DNA of 64,000 nt from Burkholderiales bacterium (GTDB lineage Bacteria > Pseudomonadota > Gammaproteobacteria > Burkholderiales > WYBJ01), in NCBI GenBank assembly GCA_020848435.1, contig JADLAC010000078.1:109004-173003 (forward strand), given 5' to 3'. The first letter of the stretch is position 1; each line of letters opens with the position of its first letter. The translations under genes and the position numbers were made by a program. A model generated the notes under the pieces. The model saw only the letters and a program-made list of their open reading frames with translations. It was not told the origin of the DNA and searched no databases. Below, piece by piece: positions 1 through 9,034 of the stretch.

Positions 1-577
1 GCTCAACGTGCTCAAGCCCCAGCCTGGCGATTCTTATGTGGCCTTCGGCGTAGGCACCGTCGGCTTCGCCGGCCTGCTCGCCGCCAAGCTCTCGGGCTGC
101 GATCCCATCATCGCGGTCGATCTGTTCGAGAGCCGGCTCGCGCTGGCGCAAAGCCTCGGCGCCACGCATGCCGTCCATGCCGAGCATCCCGAGCTGGCGG
201 CCGAAGTGCGGCGCCTCGCCGGCGGGCGTGGTGCGCGTTTCTGCCTGGAGGCGGCGGGGTTTCCGCAAGCGCTGCGCAACGCCGTCGAGTCGCTCGCCCC
301 GCGGGGTACCGCTTGCCTGGTCGGCAGTGCCCGCGCAGGCGTGGAAGTGAGCCTGGAGATGCGCAGCCTGCAGCAGGGCCGCGTCGTGCGCGGCTGCGTC
401 CAGGGCGAAAGCGACGTTCAGCGCTTCCTGCCGCGGCTGATCGAGCTCTATCGGGCGGGCGAGCTTCCGGTCGATCGGCTGGTGCGGCATTATCCCCATG
501 CCGCGATCAACGACGCCGTCGACGACATGGTTGCGGGCAAGACGATCAAGGCCGTGCTGCGCGTGGGCGCGCAGTGA
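1..577 (+). CDS. Zinc-type alcohol dehydrogenase, C-terminal part (5' end cut by window edge)
   Basis: The reading frame is open to the left edge, so the gene starts outside the window. What remains is the cofactor-binding half and tail of a medium-chain dehydrogenase. A Rossmann fold begins with GVGTVG about 15 residues in, followed by an acidic strand end (AVDLFESRL) that favours NAD. The catalytic zinc ligands would lie in the missing N-terminal half. The layout resembles aryl-alcohol or benzyl-alcohol dehydrogenases. The stop is followed after 34 bp by an SMP-30-like gene on the same strand, so the two are probably co-transcribed. The substrate cannot be read from the sequence. Confidence 0.85.
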   Translation, partial: LNVLKPQPGDSYVAFGVGTVGFAGLLAAKLSGCDPIIAVDLFESRLALAQSLGATHAVHAEHPELAAEVRRLAGGRGARFCLEAAGFPQALRNAVESLAPRGTACLVGSARAGVEVSLEMRSLQQGRVVRGCVQGESDVQRFLPRLIELYRAGELPVDRLVRHYPHAAINDAVDDMVAGKTIKAVLRVGAQ

Positions 578-611
578 CCCTCACCTCTTATCACACGCGA
601 AGGAGCAGGCG

Positions 612-1511
612 ATGGCATGGAAGTTCGAGTTGCTGGCGCGTTACGAGGTGCCGTTGACGGAAGGTCCGGTCTGGGACGGCGAGTTCCTCTACTTCACCCA
701 CATCCAGGCGCAACGCATCATGCGCTACGAGCCGAAGAGCGGCAGCATCACGCCGTGGCGCACCGGCACGAACTTCACCAACGGCCTCGCCTTCGACTTG
801 CAAGGGCGGCTATTCGGCTGCTGCTCGGGCGGGCGCTCCATCGTGCGCTTCGATCCGGACGGCTCCATGGTCACCATCGCCGATCGCCTCGACGGCAAGA
901 GGCTCAACACGCCCAATGATCTCGCGCTCGATCGCAAGGGCCGCATCTGGTTCACCAATCCCTGGAACGAAGGCAACGTCGATCGCAACGCCAAGGAGGA
1001 GCTGGACAACCGCTCGGTGCTGCGCGCCGATCCGCAGAGCGACGGCAGCTACAGCGTCACACGCGTGACCTTCGATACCGTTCAGCCCAACGGCATCCTG
1101 GTATCGCAGGATCAACGCACCCTCTACGTCGCCGAGAGTAATTACGATCCGAAGAAGCTGCGCGAGCTGCGCGCCTATCCGATACGCGACGACGGCAGCC
1201 TCGGGCCCTACGGCGTGCTGCACACCTTCGGCGGCGGCGCCGACGGCGTGCATCGCGGCATCGACGGCATGTGCCTGGATGCCGCGGGCAACATCGTCGC
1301 CACCGCGGGCTGGGAGCTGGGTGGCCCGGGGCCGATGCTCTACGTGTGGTCGCCGGCGGGGAGGGTGCTGGAGACCCATCCGGTGCCGGCGCTGCGTCCG
1401 ACCAACTGTGCGTTCGGCGGCCCGGACATGACGACGATTTTCGTCACGACCACGCAGGGCCACTTCTTCAAGGCGCAGACGAGCCGAGTCGGCTGGGCAA
1501 TGTATCCCTGA
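612..1511 (+). CDS. SMP-30/gluconolactonase/LRE family protein
   Basis: The product is about 299 residues, a six-bladed beta-propeller of the SMP-30/gluconolactonase family. These enzymes hydrolyse lactones with one divalent metal. Family features are EGPVWD near the N terminus (metal-ligand Glu), TPNDLALDRKGRIWFTN in the middle and PNG in the propeller core. The start is the ATG at 612, preceded by AAGGAGCAGGCG. An upstream in-frame start at 498 overlaps the dehydrogenase and was not used. With the upstream dehydrogenase it could oxidise an alcohol or sugar and open the resulting lactone; that is inference. Confidence 0.85.
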   Translation: MAWKFELLARYEVPLTEGPVWDGEFLYFTHIQAQRIMRYEPKSGSITPWRTGTNFTNGLAFDLQGRLFGCCSGGRSIVRFDPDGSMVTIADRLDGKRLNTPNDLALDRKGRIWFTNPWNEGNVDRNAKEELDNRSVLRADPQSDGSYSVTRVTFDTVQPNGILVSQDQRTLYVAESNYDPKKLRELRAYPIRDDGSLGPYGVLHTFGGGADGVHRGIDGMCLDAAGNIVATAGWELGGPGPMLYVWSPAGRVLETHPVPALRPTNCAFGGPDMTTIFVTTTQGHFFKAQTSRVGWAMYP

Positions 1512-1533
1512 GATCCACCAAGGACGTCAACAC

Positions 1534-1563
1534 AGCGGCTGCTTCGCCGCCGCTCTTTATTGT
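1534..1563 (+). terminator. Probable Rho-independent terminator after the SMP-30 gene
   Basis: AGCGGC (1534-1539) pairs with GCCGCT (1549-1554) around a 9-nt loop, followed by CTTTATTGTT. It lies 23 bp past the stop codon. The rest of the gap to the next gene (to 1738) shows nothing else recognisable. Confidence 0.5.
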
Positions 1564-1738
1564 TGTCCTCGGGCAGCGCGCGCCGGCGCTTCAGAGCGGG
1601 CTCGCGCCGCGGGTCAAGCTACGCGCAGGATGCGCATGCCGGTGACCGTGGCCCGAGTCCGGGGCGAGCTCGCGCACGGTCTTTTCAATGCTGCGGCGCA
1701 GACGGCATCCTTGCGAGCACGCTTCCCGCAGCAGGCCC

Positions 1739-2626
1739 TCACGCCTGCTCGAGGATGCGCGCGATATCGTTGCCGAGCGGTTCGAGCCGGCCGTGCATCG
1801 GTCCGAGCAATTCGGTGATGAACGCTTCTTCGCGCACCCACAACTGGCCATCGTAGGTGCCACGGTGGATGCGATGCAATTGCTCCGCCAGGAGGCCGAG
1901 GGCGATCAACTGCACGCCGCGCGGCGTCGCCGGGCCGGTTACAAAGCCGGGCTCGTCGTAGTCGTTGTGCACGCGGATCGCCTGCCACATCTCACTCGGC
2001 AGGTGCCAGCTCTGCGCCAGCGTGGCTCCGACCAGGGCGTGATCGAAGCCGTAGCGCGAGCGTTCCAGGGCACTGCGCCTGTGCTCGTTCTCGCACCGCG
2101 TCATCGTCAGGAGCTGCTCGTACTCGGGGTAGCGGGCGAGCAGCACCGGGATGCCGCAATCGCGAAACAGCGCAAAAGTGTGCGCTTCGTCCAGCCGGGC
2201 GACCTCGAGCTCACGGGCGAGATAGGCCGTGATCATGGCGATGCGCGAGGACGCATCCCAGAATTCGTACATGGCCGGCGAGGGCGACGAGGCGAACGCG
2301 CGCCGCAGCAGCAAGCCCGCGATCAAGCGGCTGGTTTCGCGTAAGCCGAGCAGCGCGAGCGCATCCTGGACGGTGCGCGCCTTCTTCGCCAGGCCGTAGA
2401 ACGGCGAGTTGATGGCCTTGAGTACCGAAGCCGCCAGCGCCACGTCGCGGTTGACGAGGTGGCTCAGACGGCGGAAATCGGGCTCGTCGCGATTGGCTTC
2501 GGCCATGAACTCGGCCAGCACCGCCGGACACGGCGGAATGCCGATTTCCTTGATGAGCTGCTCGGTGCCGGGCGAGAACAGATCGGTGTGCGGTGCATCG
2601 AGCGCGGCGGCGACTACGGCATTCAT
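1739..2626 (-). CDS. HDOD domain protein
   Basis: The product is 295 residues. The HDOD domain covers about residues 25-225. It shows the typical start (IGIPPCPAVLAEFM), a DVALAASVLKAINSPFYGL segment and the ALALLGLRETSRLI helix. HDOD proteins resemble HD phosphohydrolases but usually lack the metal-binding His-Asp pair and act as signalling or scaffold modules. No second effector domain is visible, so this is a stand-alone HDOD protein. It is transcribed toward the SMP-30 gene and is not obviously part of an operon. Its partner is unknown. Confidence 0.85.
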   Translation of the reverse strand: MNAVVAAALDAPHTDLFSPGTEQLIKEIGIPPCPAVLAEFMAEANRDEPDFRRLSHLVNRDVALAASVLKAINSPFYGLAKKARTVQDALALLGLRETSRLIAGLLLRRAFASSPSPAMYEFWDASSRIAMITAYLARELEVARLDEAHTFALFRDCGIPVLLARYPEYEQLLTMTRCENEHRRSALERSRYGFDHALVGATLAQSWHLPSEMWQAIRVHNDYDEPGFVTGPATPRGVQLIALGLLAEQLHRIHRGTYDGQLWVREEAFITELLGPMHGRLEPLGNDIARILEQA

Positions 2627-2821
2627 GGCGAAGACCCCGAAATGGCATGCTGCGCGCCGCGGCCTCGCAAGCGAGCGCGCAGCGCCACGCTGGTTTTTCG
2701 GCTCGAATCGCAGCGGGCTTGAGCGCCGAGCCCGGCCGCATCGGCAGTTGCCCGACAGCGTGATGGGAACAAGCCGCGGCGCGGCCGTGCGATGACCCTG
2801 CCGGACGGGTCGCGAGGGTCT

Positions 2822-3667
2822 TCAGATCTGGGAGTAGCCCGAGCCCTTGATCGTCACCCCGCGCCCGGTGGGCTTGTCGATCAACCCGTACTCTCCGAGG
2901 ATCTGCTGGCTGTAGCAGACCCGCCCGTTCACCTTGCCCGCGGGCTCGGTGGCCAGTAATAGCGCCGCGCGCGCCATCAGCAGCGGCGACTCCCCTTGCG
3001 GATCTTCGAGGCCGCTCACGAGCTTGTGGTAGACCGTGCCCGGCGTCGGCACGACTTTCGAGGGCGCCACCGCGCTGACCGAGATGTTGTAGCCCTCGAC
3101 TTCGTGCGCGAGCCCCTGGGTGAAGCGCTCGAGCGCGGCCTTGGTCGCGCCGTACATGGTGCCGCCGCGGCGCGCATCCTGGAACGGCGTGCGGCCCGGT
3201 CCGATCGCCGCCCCGGAGGAGATGTTGACGATAGCGCCGCGGCGGCGCTCGATCATCCCCGGCAGCACGAATTTCGACAGCATGAACGGGCCATGCACGT
3301 TGACGGCGAATGCCTTGATCCAGCGCTTGACGTCTAAGTCGACGATCGAAAGATAGTACGTCAGCGCCGCGTTGTTCACCAGCACGTCGACTGCGCCGTA
3401 GGTGTCGATGGCGCTCTGGACGAGCTTGCGGCAATCGGCCTCGTCAGAGACATCTGCTGCCACGGCGATTGCCTCGCCGCCGGCTTGCTTGATCTGCGCC
3501 ACGGTGCCCGCCAGCGAGCCCTTGAGAAACCGATGGTCGCCCTCGTTCAATGTGCGCGCCGCGCACACCAGCTTCGCACCCTCGGCCGCGAACAGCTTGG
3601 CGATCTCCTCGCCGATGCCGCGGCTCGCGCCGGTGATGATCGCGACCCGCCCGTCGAGCTTGCCCAT
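2822..3667 (-). CDS. SDR family NAD(P)-dependent oxidoreductase
   Basis: The product is 281 residues, a classical short-chain dehydrogenase. It has TGASRGIG (12-19) for cofactor binding, NNAA (98-101), a catalytic Ser near 150-151 and YGATK with Tyr172 and Lys176. The ATG at 3667 was chosen because AAGGAGGGGGGC lies directly upstream and the nucleotide motif then falls at the normal position. The longer frame adds a non-family N terminus. The extended loop after the catalytic Ser and the C terminus recall HSDL2-like or fatty-acyl SDRs. The substrate is unknown. Confidence 0.9.
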   Translation of the reverse strand: MGKLDGRVAIITGASRGIGEEIAKLFAAEGAKLVCAARTLNEGDHRFLKGSLAGTVAQIKQAGGEAIAVAADVSDEADCRKLVQSAIDTYGAVDVLVNNAALTYYLSIVDLDVKRWIKAFAVNVHGPFMLSKFVLPGMIERRRGAIVNISSGAAIGPGRTPFQDARRGGTMYGATKAALERFTQGLAHEVEGYNISVSAVAPSKVVPTPGTVYHKLVSGLEDPQGESPLLMARAALLLATEPAGKVNGRVCYSQQILGEYGLIDKPTGRGVTIKGSGYSQI

Positions 3668-3779
3668 GCCCCCCTCCTTGTCGAATGCCGGCCGCCAGAT
3701 TAGCAGAAGCGCGGTTCCCGCTGGATTCCCGTCGTCGCGCAAAGCGCGAGCCCACCCCGCTGCACAGCAGACGAACAAA

Positions 3780-3797
3780 GGGCAGCCGAAGCTGCCC
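3780..3797 (-). terminator. Rho-independent terminator of the first CHRD gene
   Basis: Read on the minus strand, GGGCAGC and GCTGCCC form a 7-bp stem closed by a TTCG tetraloop, followed by TTTGTT. It lies 26 bp past the stop of the CHRD gene. The same stem and loop recurs at 4810-4827. Confidence 0.75.
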
Positions 3798-3823
3798 AAG
3801 AATGCCGAACGGTGAGTACTGGC

Positions 3824-4435
3824 TTACGCGGGGCGCACACGCCGGCGCGCAGCCGCCCAGCCGACCAGGCCCAGCCCGGCCGCCATCAGCGGGTACGTTT
3901 GAGGCTCCGGAACCGGGGCAAGAAAGCCACGGATCTCGCCGCCGTTGAAGGACGTGGTGTGGATGTTGAAGTACGCCAGATTGCCGGCGCGCATGGCGGC
4001 GGCCAGGGTGTTCATGGCGTTCGCGACCGAACCTCCATTCTGCGCGTTGTTGAGGAACCCGGAGCTGTAAGTCGAGGCCGCGGCGAGGTCGTAGGTGAAA
4101 TCGTAGTCGCCCAGTTGCACGGCCAGAGGGAAATTCGTGAAGGAGGGCAGGATGGTCGCCACGCCGGCAGTCGGATTGGCGGGCGGCGGCGGCACGCAGC
4201 AATGGATGTGCGCCGCGATGGTGTTGCCCTGCAGGCCGCTGAAACTCGCCTGGACGCGCATGGTGAGCGCATCGAAGTCCATGGTCACCGTGGACGCGCC
4301 GGTGCCGGGCGAGGTGTTGGCCGGAAACTCCGCCGGACCGCTCATGGAGGTCGTGAAGACTTCGATGTGCGCGGCCGCCGGCAGCGCGGCTGAGAGCGCC
4401 AGCCCCAGCAATGCCATTCGAAAGCGATGTGTCAT
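3824..4435 (-). CDS. CHRD domain protein with PEP-CTERM sorting signal
   Basis: The product is 203 residues. A signal peptide (about 1-22, ending AAA-H) leads into a CHRD domain, an immunoglobulin-like fold named from chordin. The domain holds HIHCC in the middle and AYFNIHTTSFNGGEIRGFL at its end. The C terminus is a PEP-CTERM sorting signal: VPEPQT, a hydrophobic helix, then RRR. Such proteins are exported and processed by an exosortase, often in organisms that make extracellular polysaccharide. The role of CHRD domains in bacteria is not known. A paralog lies just upstream on the same strand. Confidence 0.92.
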   Translation of the reverse strand: MTHRFRMALLGLALSAALPAAAHIEVFTTSMSGPAEFPANTSPGTGASTVTMDFDALTMRVQASFSGLQGNTIAAHIHCCVPPPPANPTAGVATILPSFTNFPLAVQLGDYDFTYDLAAASTYSSGFLNNAQNGGSVANAMNTLAAAMRAGNLAYFNIHTTSFNGGEIRGFLAPVPEPQTYPLMAAGLGLVGWAAARRRVRPA

Positions 4436-4853
4436 GGCTCCTGGCTCCTTGCTATGGTTTCTCGTGGGCGGGATCGCGAGGGAAGAGGATCCCGCGAGCC
4501 ATATACAGGATGTAAGCGCGAATCGTTCCGGCGCGGCGACGAAAGACGCGAGCTCGATGCGCTGGTCCGGCTTACGCCCTCGAGCGGCACGGCCGGCGGA
4601 GCGGATGGATGCTTACGCCGCGGACAGAAACCTCGCTTCGGGGCATCGGCGCCGCGCACGCGACCGATCCCGCCCCGTGACGCAAGCTGCCTGATCCTGA
4701 GCAGAGCAAGCTCGCGCCGCTGGTCGCTCTCGCGCCGAACGTGCTCGTGGTGCATTCGAGCGTACCGCAGCGGCGGTGGCAATCGTGGCGCCCGGCGCCC
4801 AAACGACAAGGGCAGCCGAAGCTGCCCTTGTCCTTGCGACGCGTCCGGTTACG
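4436..4853. other. 418-bp gap between the two CHRD genes
   Basis: Apart from the terminator at 4810-4827 nothing convincing was found. The part next to 4435 should contain the promoter of the first CHRD gene, but no clear -35/-10 pair could be assigned. Short reading frames here have no recognisable content. Confidence 0.5.
4810..4827 (-). terminator. Rho-independent terminator of the second CHRD gene
   Basis: It has the same GGGCAGC-TTCG-GCTGCCC hairpin as at 3780-3797, here extended by two A-T pairs (4808-4829) and followed on the minus strand by TTGTCGTTT. It lies 26 bp past the stop of the second CHRD gene. Confidence 0.75.
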
Positions 4854-5414
4854 TTACGTGTACAGGCGCCGCCGCGAGGCGACCCAACCGACCAGCCCCA
4901 ATCCCGCGAGCATGAGCGCGTAGGTTTCCGGCTCGGGAATCGGCACCGCGATGAGCTCACTCATGAGCTGGCCGCGAATCTCGCCGCCGGGGAAGGTACT
5001 GGTGTGCACATTGATGTAGGTATCGCCGGCGAGCAATGCCGTCTTGTTCACGTCGCCCGCGCCCACGGGGAACGGTGTCGAATCCATGTTCAAGGCGAAG
5101 AACGTCATTCCCAAGCCGACGAACCCCGGCTGGGTGTGCAAGGTGACGATGGCCGGCCCCGCCACGCCGGCGGCGGCGCGATGGATATGCGCCAAGGTGA
5201 TCCCTGCCGACAAGCCACCGCCGCCCATGCTGAGGGTGAAGGTATTGGCCACATCGTCGAACACCAGCGTGGCTACGCCGACCCCGGGACTGGCCACCGG
5301 AGGCACTTCCTGCAAACCGTCCAGGTTCGCCTCGAAGACATGAACCAAAGCCTGTGCCGCCATCGGCACTGCCAGCGCCGTAGCCAGCGCGATCTTCAGC
5401 AGCTTGCTTTTCAT
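4854..5414 (-). CDS. CHRD domain protein with PEP-CTERM sorting signal (paralog)
   Basis: The product is 186 residues from the ATG at 5414, which has ACCAGGAGGGC upstream. The longer frame from 5483 lacks a signal peptide at its start. A signal peptide (about 1-22, AAQA-L) is followed by a CHRD domain with LAHIHRAAAG and YINVHTSTFPGGEIRGQL. The C-terminal IPEPET, hydrophobic helix and SRRR form a PEP-CTERM signal. It is clearly paralogous to the neighbouring gene in domain order, sorting signal and terminator. It is probably exported and anchored or released by exosortase. The function is unknown. Confidence 0.92.
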   Translation of the reverse strand: MKSKLLKIALATALAVPMAAQALVHVFEANLDGLQEVPPVASPGVGVATLVFDDVANTFTLSMGGGGLSAGITLAHIHRAAAGVAGPAIVTLHTQPGFVGLGMTFFALNMDSTPFPVGAGDVNKTALLAGDTYINVHTSTFPGGEIRGQLMSELIAVPIPEPETYALMLAGLGLVGWVASRRRLYT

Positions 5415-5750
5415 TCTTGCCCTCCTGGTCGAAAAACCTCGGGTGGGGTGCAAAGTCTTATCCGCGCGTCGCCACCTGTCCACAGGAAATTACGTCAGGC
5501 CGTGACAAAGGTCGCGCTCGCCATGCTGTTGTCCTGAGTGTAAAGATCGCCGACACTGCCTTCGCCGCATCGGACCTCGGATATACAGCCCGGCACCTTC
5601 GATCCTTCCCTGGCGCAGCGCCTGGCCCGGCGAAACGGCACGCTCGGCCCGGCCAGTTCACGGCGGTGCTGCCGCGGCGCTTGCGGGCGGGGCACCGTGC
5701 GCCTTCGCGCTCGGGCGGCACAATGCCGCTGCGCTCTCGGGCGGGCGGCA
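5415..5750. other. 336-bp gap between dapE and the second CHRD gene
   Basis: It must hold the promoter and leader of the CHRD gene starting at 5414. The ribosome site (ACCAGGAGG on the minus strand) is visible directly before the start. No sigma-70 or sigma-54 promoter, gene or repeat could be identified with confidence. Confidence 0.4.
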
Positions 5751-6881
5751 CTAGCGCAGCAGGCGCGCAAGCAGCGCGCGGTACATTCCAGGCAGGACCT
5801 CCAGGTCCCGCAGCGGCACGTACTCGTTCACCTTGTGGATGCTGGCATTGGTCGGTCCGAGCTCGATGACATGCGGGCAGATCTCGGATAGGAAGCGCCC
5901 GTCGGACGTGCCACCGGTGGTCGAGAGCTCGGGCGCGAAGCCTTGGACTTCGCGTATCGCCTCGATCGCGGCATCGACCAGGACCCCGGCATCGGTGAGA
6001 TAGGGCTTGGCCCCCAGCTCCCAAGCCAGGTCGCACTTCACGGCGTTGCGTTCCAGGATCCGCTGGACGCGCTGCTGCAAGCCCTCGGGGGTGCTTGCGG
6101 TCGAGAAGCGGAAATTGAACAGCACCTCGGCCTCGCCCGGGATCACGTTGGCCGCGCCCGTCCCGGCGCGGATATTCGAAACCTGCCACGTCGTCGGCGG
6201 AAAGAAATCATTGCCGTTGTCCCACACGGTGCTCGCCAGCTCCGCGATCGCGGGCGAAACCATGTGCACCGCGTTCATGCCCTGGTCGGGATAGGCGACA
6301 TGGCCTTGCACGCCGTGAACCGTCAGCTTCGCCGACAGCGAGCCGCGGCGGCCGTTCTTCACCATGTCGCCGGCGCGCTGCACCGAGGTCGGCTCGCCGA
6401 CGATGCAGAAGTCGGGAATCTCGCGGCGCGCGACCAATTGCTCGATCACGGCCACCGTGCCGTCTTTCGCCGGCCCTTCCTCGTCGGAGGTGAGCAAGAG
6501 CGCGATCGATCCCGCATGCCGCGGCTGCGCGGCGACGAACGCCTCGATCGCGGTGACGAAGGCGGCGAGCGATCCTTTCATGTCGGCCGCGCCCCGGCCG
6601 TACAGCCGGCCAGCGCGCAGCGCCGGCTCGAAGGGATCGCTGTCCCACTTCTCGCGCGGTCCGGCCGGCACCACATCGGTGTGACCGGCGAAGCACACCA
6701 GCGGACCCGCGTCGCCACGGCGCGCCCACAGGTTGGTGACGCCGTTGCGGGCGATGGTCTCGCAGTGGAAGCCGAGCGGGGCGAGCCGGGCTTGCAGCAG
6801 CTCCTGGCAGCCGGCATCGTCCGGAGTGACGGAAGGCCGGGCGATCAGTGCCCGGGCGAGCTCGATGGTGCTTGCAGTCAT
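5751..6881 (-). CDS. dapE: Succinyl-diaminopimelate desuccinylase
   Basis: The product is 376 residues, the usual DapE length. It is a cytoplasmic M20-family zinc enzyme that converts N-succinyl-LL-2,6-diaminopimelate to LL-diaminopimelate and succinate in lysine and peptidoglycan synthesis. It shows GHTDVVP (first zinc ligand His), GRGAADMKG (bridging Asp), TSDEEG with the catalytic Glu pair, GEPTS, and NASIHKVNE with the C-terminal zinc ligand His. GGTSDGRF also matches DapE rather than other M20 members. It is isolated from other lysine genes here. Confidence 0.95.
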   Translation of the reverse strand: MTASTIELARALIARPSVTPDDAGCQELLQARLAPLGFHCETIARNGVTNLWARRGDAGPLVCFAGHTDVVPAGPREKWDSDPFEPALRAGRLYGRGAADMKGSLAAFVTAIEAFVAAQPRHAGSIALLLTSDEEGPAKDGTVAVIEQLVARREIPDFCIVGEPTSVQRAGDMVKNGRRGSLSAKLTVHGVQGHVAYPDQGMNAVHMVSPAIAELASTVWDNGNDFFPPTTWQVSNIRAGTGAANVIPGEAEVLFNFRFSTASTPEGLQQRVQRILERNAVKCDLAWELGAKPYLTDAGVLVDAAIEAIREVQGFAPELSTTGGTSDGRFLSEICPHVIELGPTNASIHKVNEYVPLRDLEVLPGMYRALLARLLR

Positions 6882-7019
6882 GATGGCCAGCGTGGCGGGA
6901 AAGCGTCGCAGTATAGCCTTGCACGGCGCACGAGGCTGCTAGAATCCGGCCATCTCCCGAATTGCCTGGCGCCTCGTGTCGGCGGCGGCCGCGACCGCGT
7001 CGCCACCGGCGTGCTCCCG

Positions 7020-8015
7020 ATGACCGGCATATTGGTATCCGAGCGTTTTCCCGCGGATGCGGCGCGGCGCATGGAAGCTTCGGCCCAACGCTCGGGCCGG
7101 CCGCTGCGCTGGATTCGTCTGCCCGCCGATCCGAGCGCGCGCGTGGATGACGCCGCGCTGCCGGCCATCGAGGTCGCCTTCTACAGCGGCGATCTGTTCG
7201 AAACCCACGGCCGAGCCTTTTTTTCCGCCGTGCGCAAGGCGCCGAATTTGCGCTGGTTGCAGATGTTCAACGTCGGCGTCGACCATCCCATTTTCGCCGA
7301 GCTGCTCGCGCGCGGCATTCGTCTCACGACCGCGGCCGGCACCACCGCGATGCCGATCGCACAGTCGGCCATGACGGGCTTGCTCATGCTCGCGCGCGGC
7401 TTCCCTGCCTGGCTGCGCGCGCAGCAAGCGCACACGTGGGCGCAGTGCCGCGGCGAGCGCCAGCCGAAAGACCTCGCGGGCCAGACGCTGTGCGTGCTCG
7501 GCCTGGGCAGCATCGGCTCGGAGCTCGCCCGGCTCGCTCAAGCCTTCGGCATGACGGTGATCGGCGTGCGGCGCAGCCCGCGCAAGGCCGACGACCCGGT
7601 CGAGCACATCGTCGCGGCGGCGGCGCTGGCCGAAACCTTGCCGCGTTGCCAATGGCTCGCGCTCGCCTGTCCGCTGACCGCGGATACACGCCGGCTGATC
7701 GACGCGGCGATGCTCGCCCGGCTGCCGCAAGGCGCCTGTCTGATCAACGTCGCCCGCGGCGAGATCGTCGATGAGGCCGCGCTCATCGCAGCGCTTCGCG
7801 GCGGCCAGCTCGCGGGCGCCTACCTGGACGTGTTCGAAAACGAGCCGCTGCCCGCCGATTCACCGCTGTGGGATCTGCCGAATGTGATCGTCACCCCGCA
7901 CAACTGCGGCGCCTCCAGCGGCAACGATGCGCGCGTGTTGGAGCTCTTCGTGCGCAACTTCGAGCGCTGGATCGTGGGCCGCCCGCTCGTCAACGAGATC
8001 GAGCGAGCGGCGTGA
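7020..8015 (+). CDS. D-2-hydroxyacid dehydrogenase (NAD-dependent)
   Basis: The product is 331 residues from the ATG at 7020. The upstream extension of the frame runs antisense through dapE and was rejected. The NAD domain shows GLGSIG (161-166). The catalytic set is visible as Arg246 in ARGEIVDE, Glu in FENEP after Asp270, and His294 in TPHNCG. The enzyme would interconvert a 2-oxoacid and a D-2-hydroxyacid. A Bug receptor follows after 50 bp and an acyl-CoA ligase overlaps that gene, suggesting one operon for uptake and CoA activation of an organic acid. The exact substrate is unknown. Confidence 0.9.
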   Translation: MTGILVSERFPADAARRMEASAQRSGRPLRWIRLPADPSARVDDAALPAIEVAFYSGDLFETHGRAFFSAVRKAPNLRWLQMFNVGVDHPIFAELLARGIRLTTAAGTTAMPIAQSAMTGLLMLARGFPAWLRAQQAHTWAQCRGERQPKDLAGQTLCVLGLGSIGSELARLAQAFGMTVIGVRRSPRKADDPVEHIVAAAALAETLPRCQWLALACPLTADTRRLIDAAMLARLPQGACLINVARGEIVDEAALIAALRGGQLAGAYLDVFENEPLPADSPLWDLPNVIVTPHNCGASSGNDARVLELFVRNFERWIVGRPLVNEIERAA

Positions 8016-8065
8016 GCCACGTCGCGCCTCGCACACCGCCCGCAATCACATCATGAGGAGCAAGA

Positions 8066-9034
8066 ATGCGTAGCTTTCGTCTGCTCGGCTCGACCGCTGC
8101 AATTCTCGCCTGCATGGCAGTGCATTCGTTCGCGCAGAACTACCCCACGCGCACGGCGCGCATCGTCGTGCCGTATGCCGCGGGCGGCAATACCGACATC
8201 GTCGCACGCCTGATCGCGCAGCATCTCACCAACGCCTGGGGCCAGCAGGTGATCGTCGACAACCGTCCGGGCGGTGCGACCAACATCGGCTCGGAGCTGG
8301 TCGCGCGCGCGCAGCCCGACGGCTATACCTTGCTCATGGGTGGGGCCTCCAATGCGATCAACATGACGCTGTTCCGCAAGCCGCCCTACGATACGCTGAA
8401 GGAGTTCGCGCCGATCGTATTGTGCACGGTGGGCGCGAACCTGCTGTCGGTGCATCCGTCGATTCCAGCGAAGAACTTGCGCGAGCTGATGGCAATGGCG
8501 CGCGCGCGTCCGGGCCAGCTCAATTTCGCCACCTCGGGGATCGGCTCGTCGAACCACATGGCGGGCGAGCTGTTCAAGCTGATGGCCAATATCAACATCA
8601 CCCACGTGCCGTACAAGGGCAACACGCCGGCGCTCACCGACATGGTGGGCGGGCATGTCGAGATGGGCTTCGCCGGCATCACCTCGCAGATGCCGCTGAT
8701 CAAAGCCGGCAAGCTGCGGCCCATCGCCTTGAGCAGCAAGGAGCGCTTCCCCGCGGTGCCCGAGGTGCCGACGTTCCACGAATCGGGTCTGCCGGGCTAC
8801 GAGAGCAGCACCTGGTTCGGCATGTTCGCGCCGGCCGCGACCTCGGCCGAGGTGATCCGCAAGGTGAATGACGATGTCGCCAAAATCCTCGGCCGTGCGG
8901 ACATCAAGGAGCGCCTCACCGCCGACGGCCAGATCCCGGGCGGGGGGTCGAGCGAGTCGTTCGCCAAGTTCGTCCGCGACGAAATCGCCAAGTATGCCAA
9001 GGTGATCAAGGCGGCCAAGGTGCCATTGCAGTGA
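8066..9034 (+). CDS. Bug family tripartite tricarboxylate receptor
   Basis: The product is 322 residues, a periplasmic binding protein of the Bug/TctC family, which captures carboxylates for TctAB-type transporters or for sensing. A signal peptide (about 1-23, SFA-Q) precedes family motifs: YPTRTARIVVPYAAGG, VDNRPGG near 70, TSGIGSSNH, and VPYKGNTPALTDM. AGGAGC sits before the ATG. The stop overlaps the start of the acyl-CoA ligase gene (GTGA). No TctA or TctB membrane genes are nearby, which is common for orphan Bug genes. Confidence 0.93.
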   Translation: MRSFRLLGSTAAILACMAVHSFAQNYPTRTARIVVPYAAGGNTDIVARLIAQHLTNAWGQQVIVDNRPGGATNIGSELVARAQPDGYTLLMGGASNAINMTLFRKPPYDTLKEFAPIVLCTVGANLLSVHPSIPAKNLRELMAMARARPGQLNFATSGIGSSNHMAGELFKLMANINITHVPYKGNTPALTDMVGGHVEMGFAGITSQMPLIKAGKLRPIALSSKERFPAVPEVPTFHESGLPGYESSTWFGMFAPAATSAEVIRKVNDDVAKILGRADIKERLTADGQIPGGGSSESFAKFVRDEIAKYAKVIKAAKVPLQ

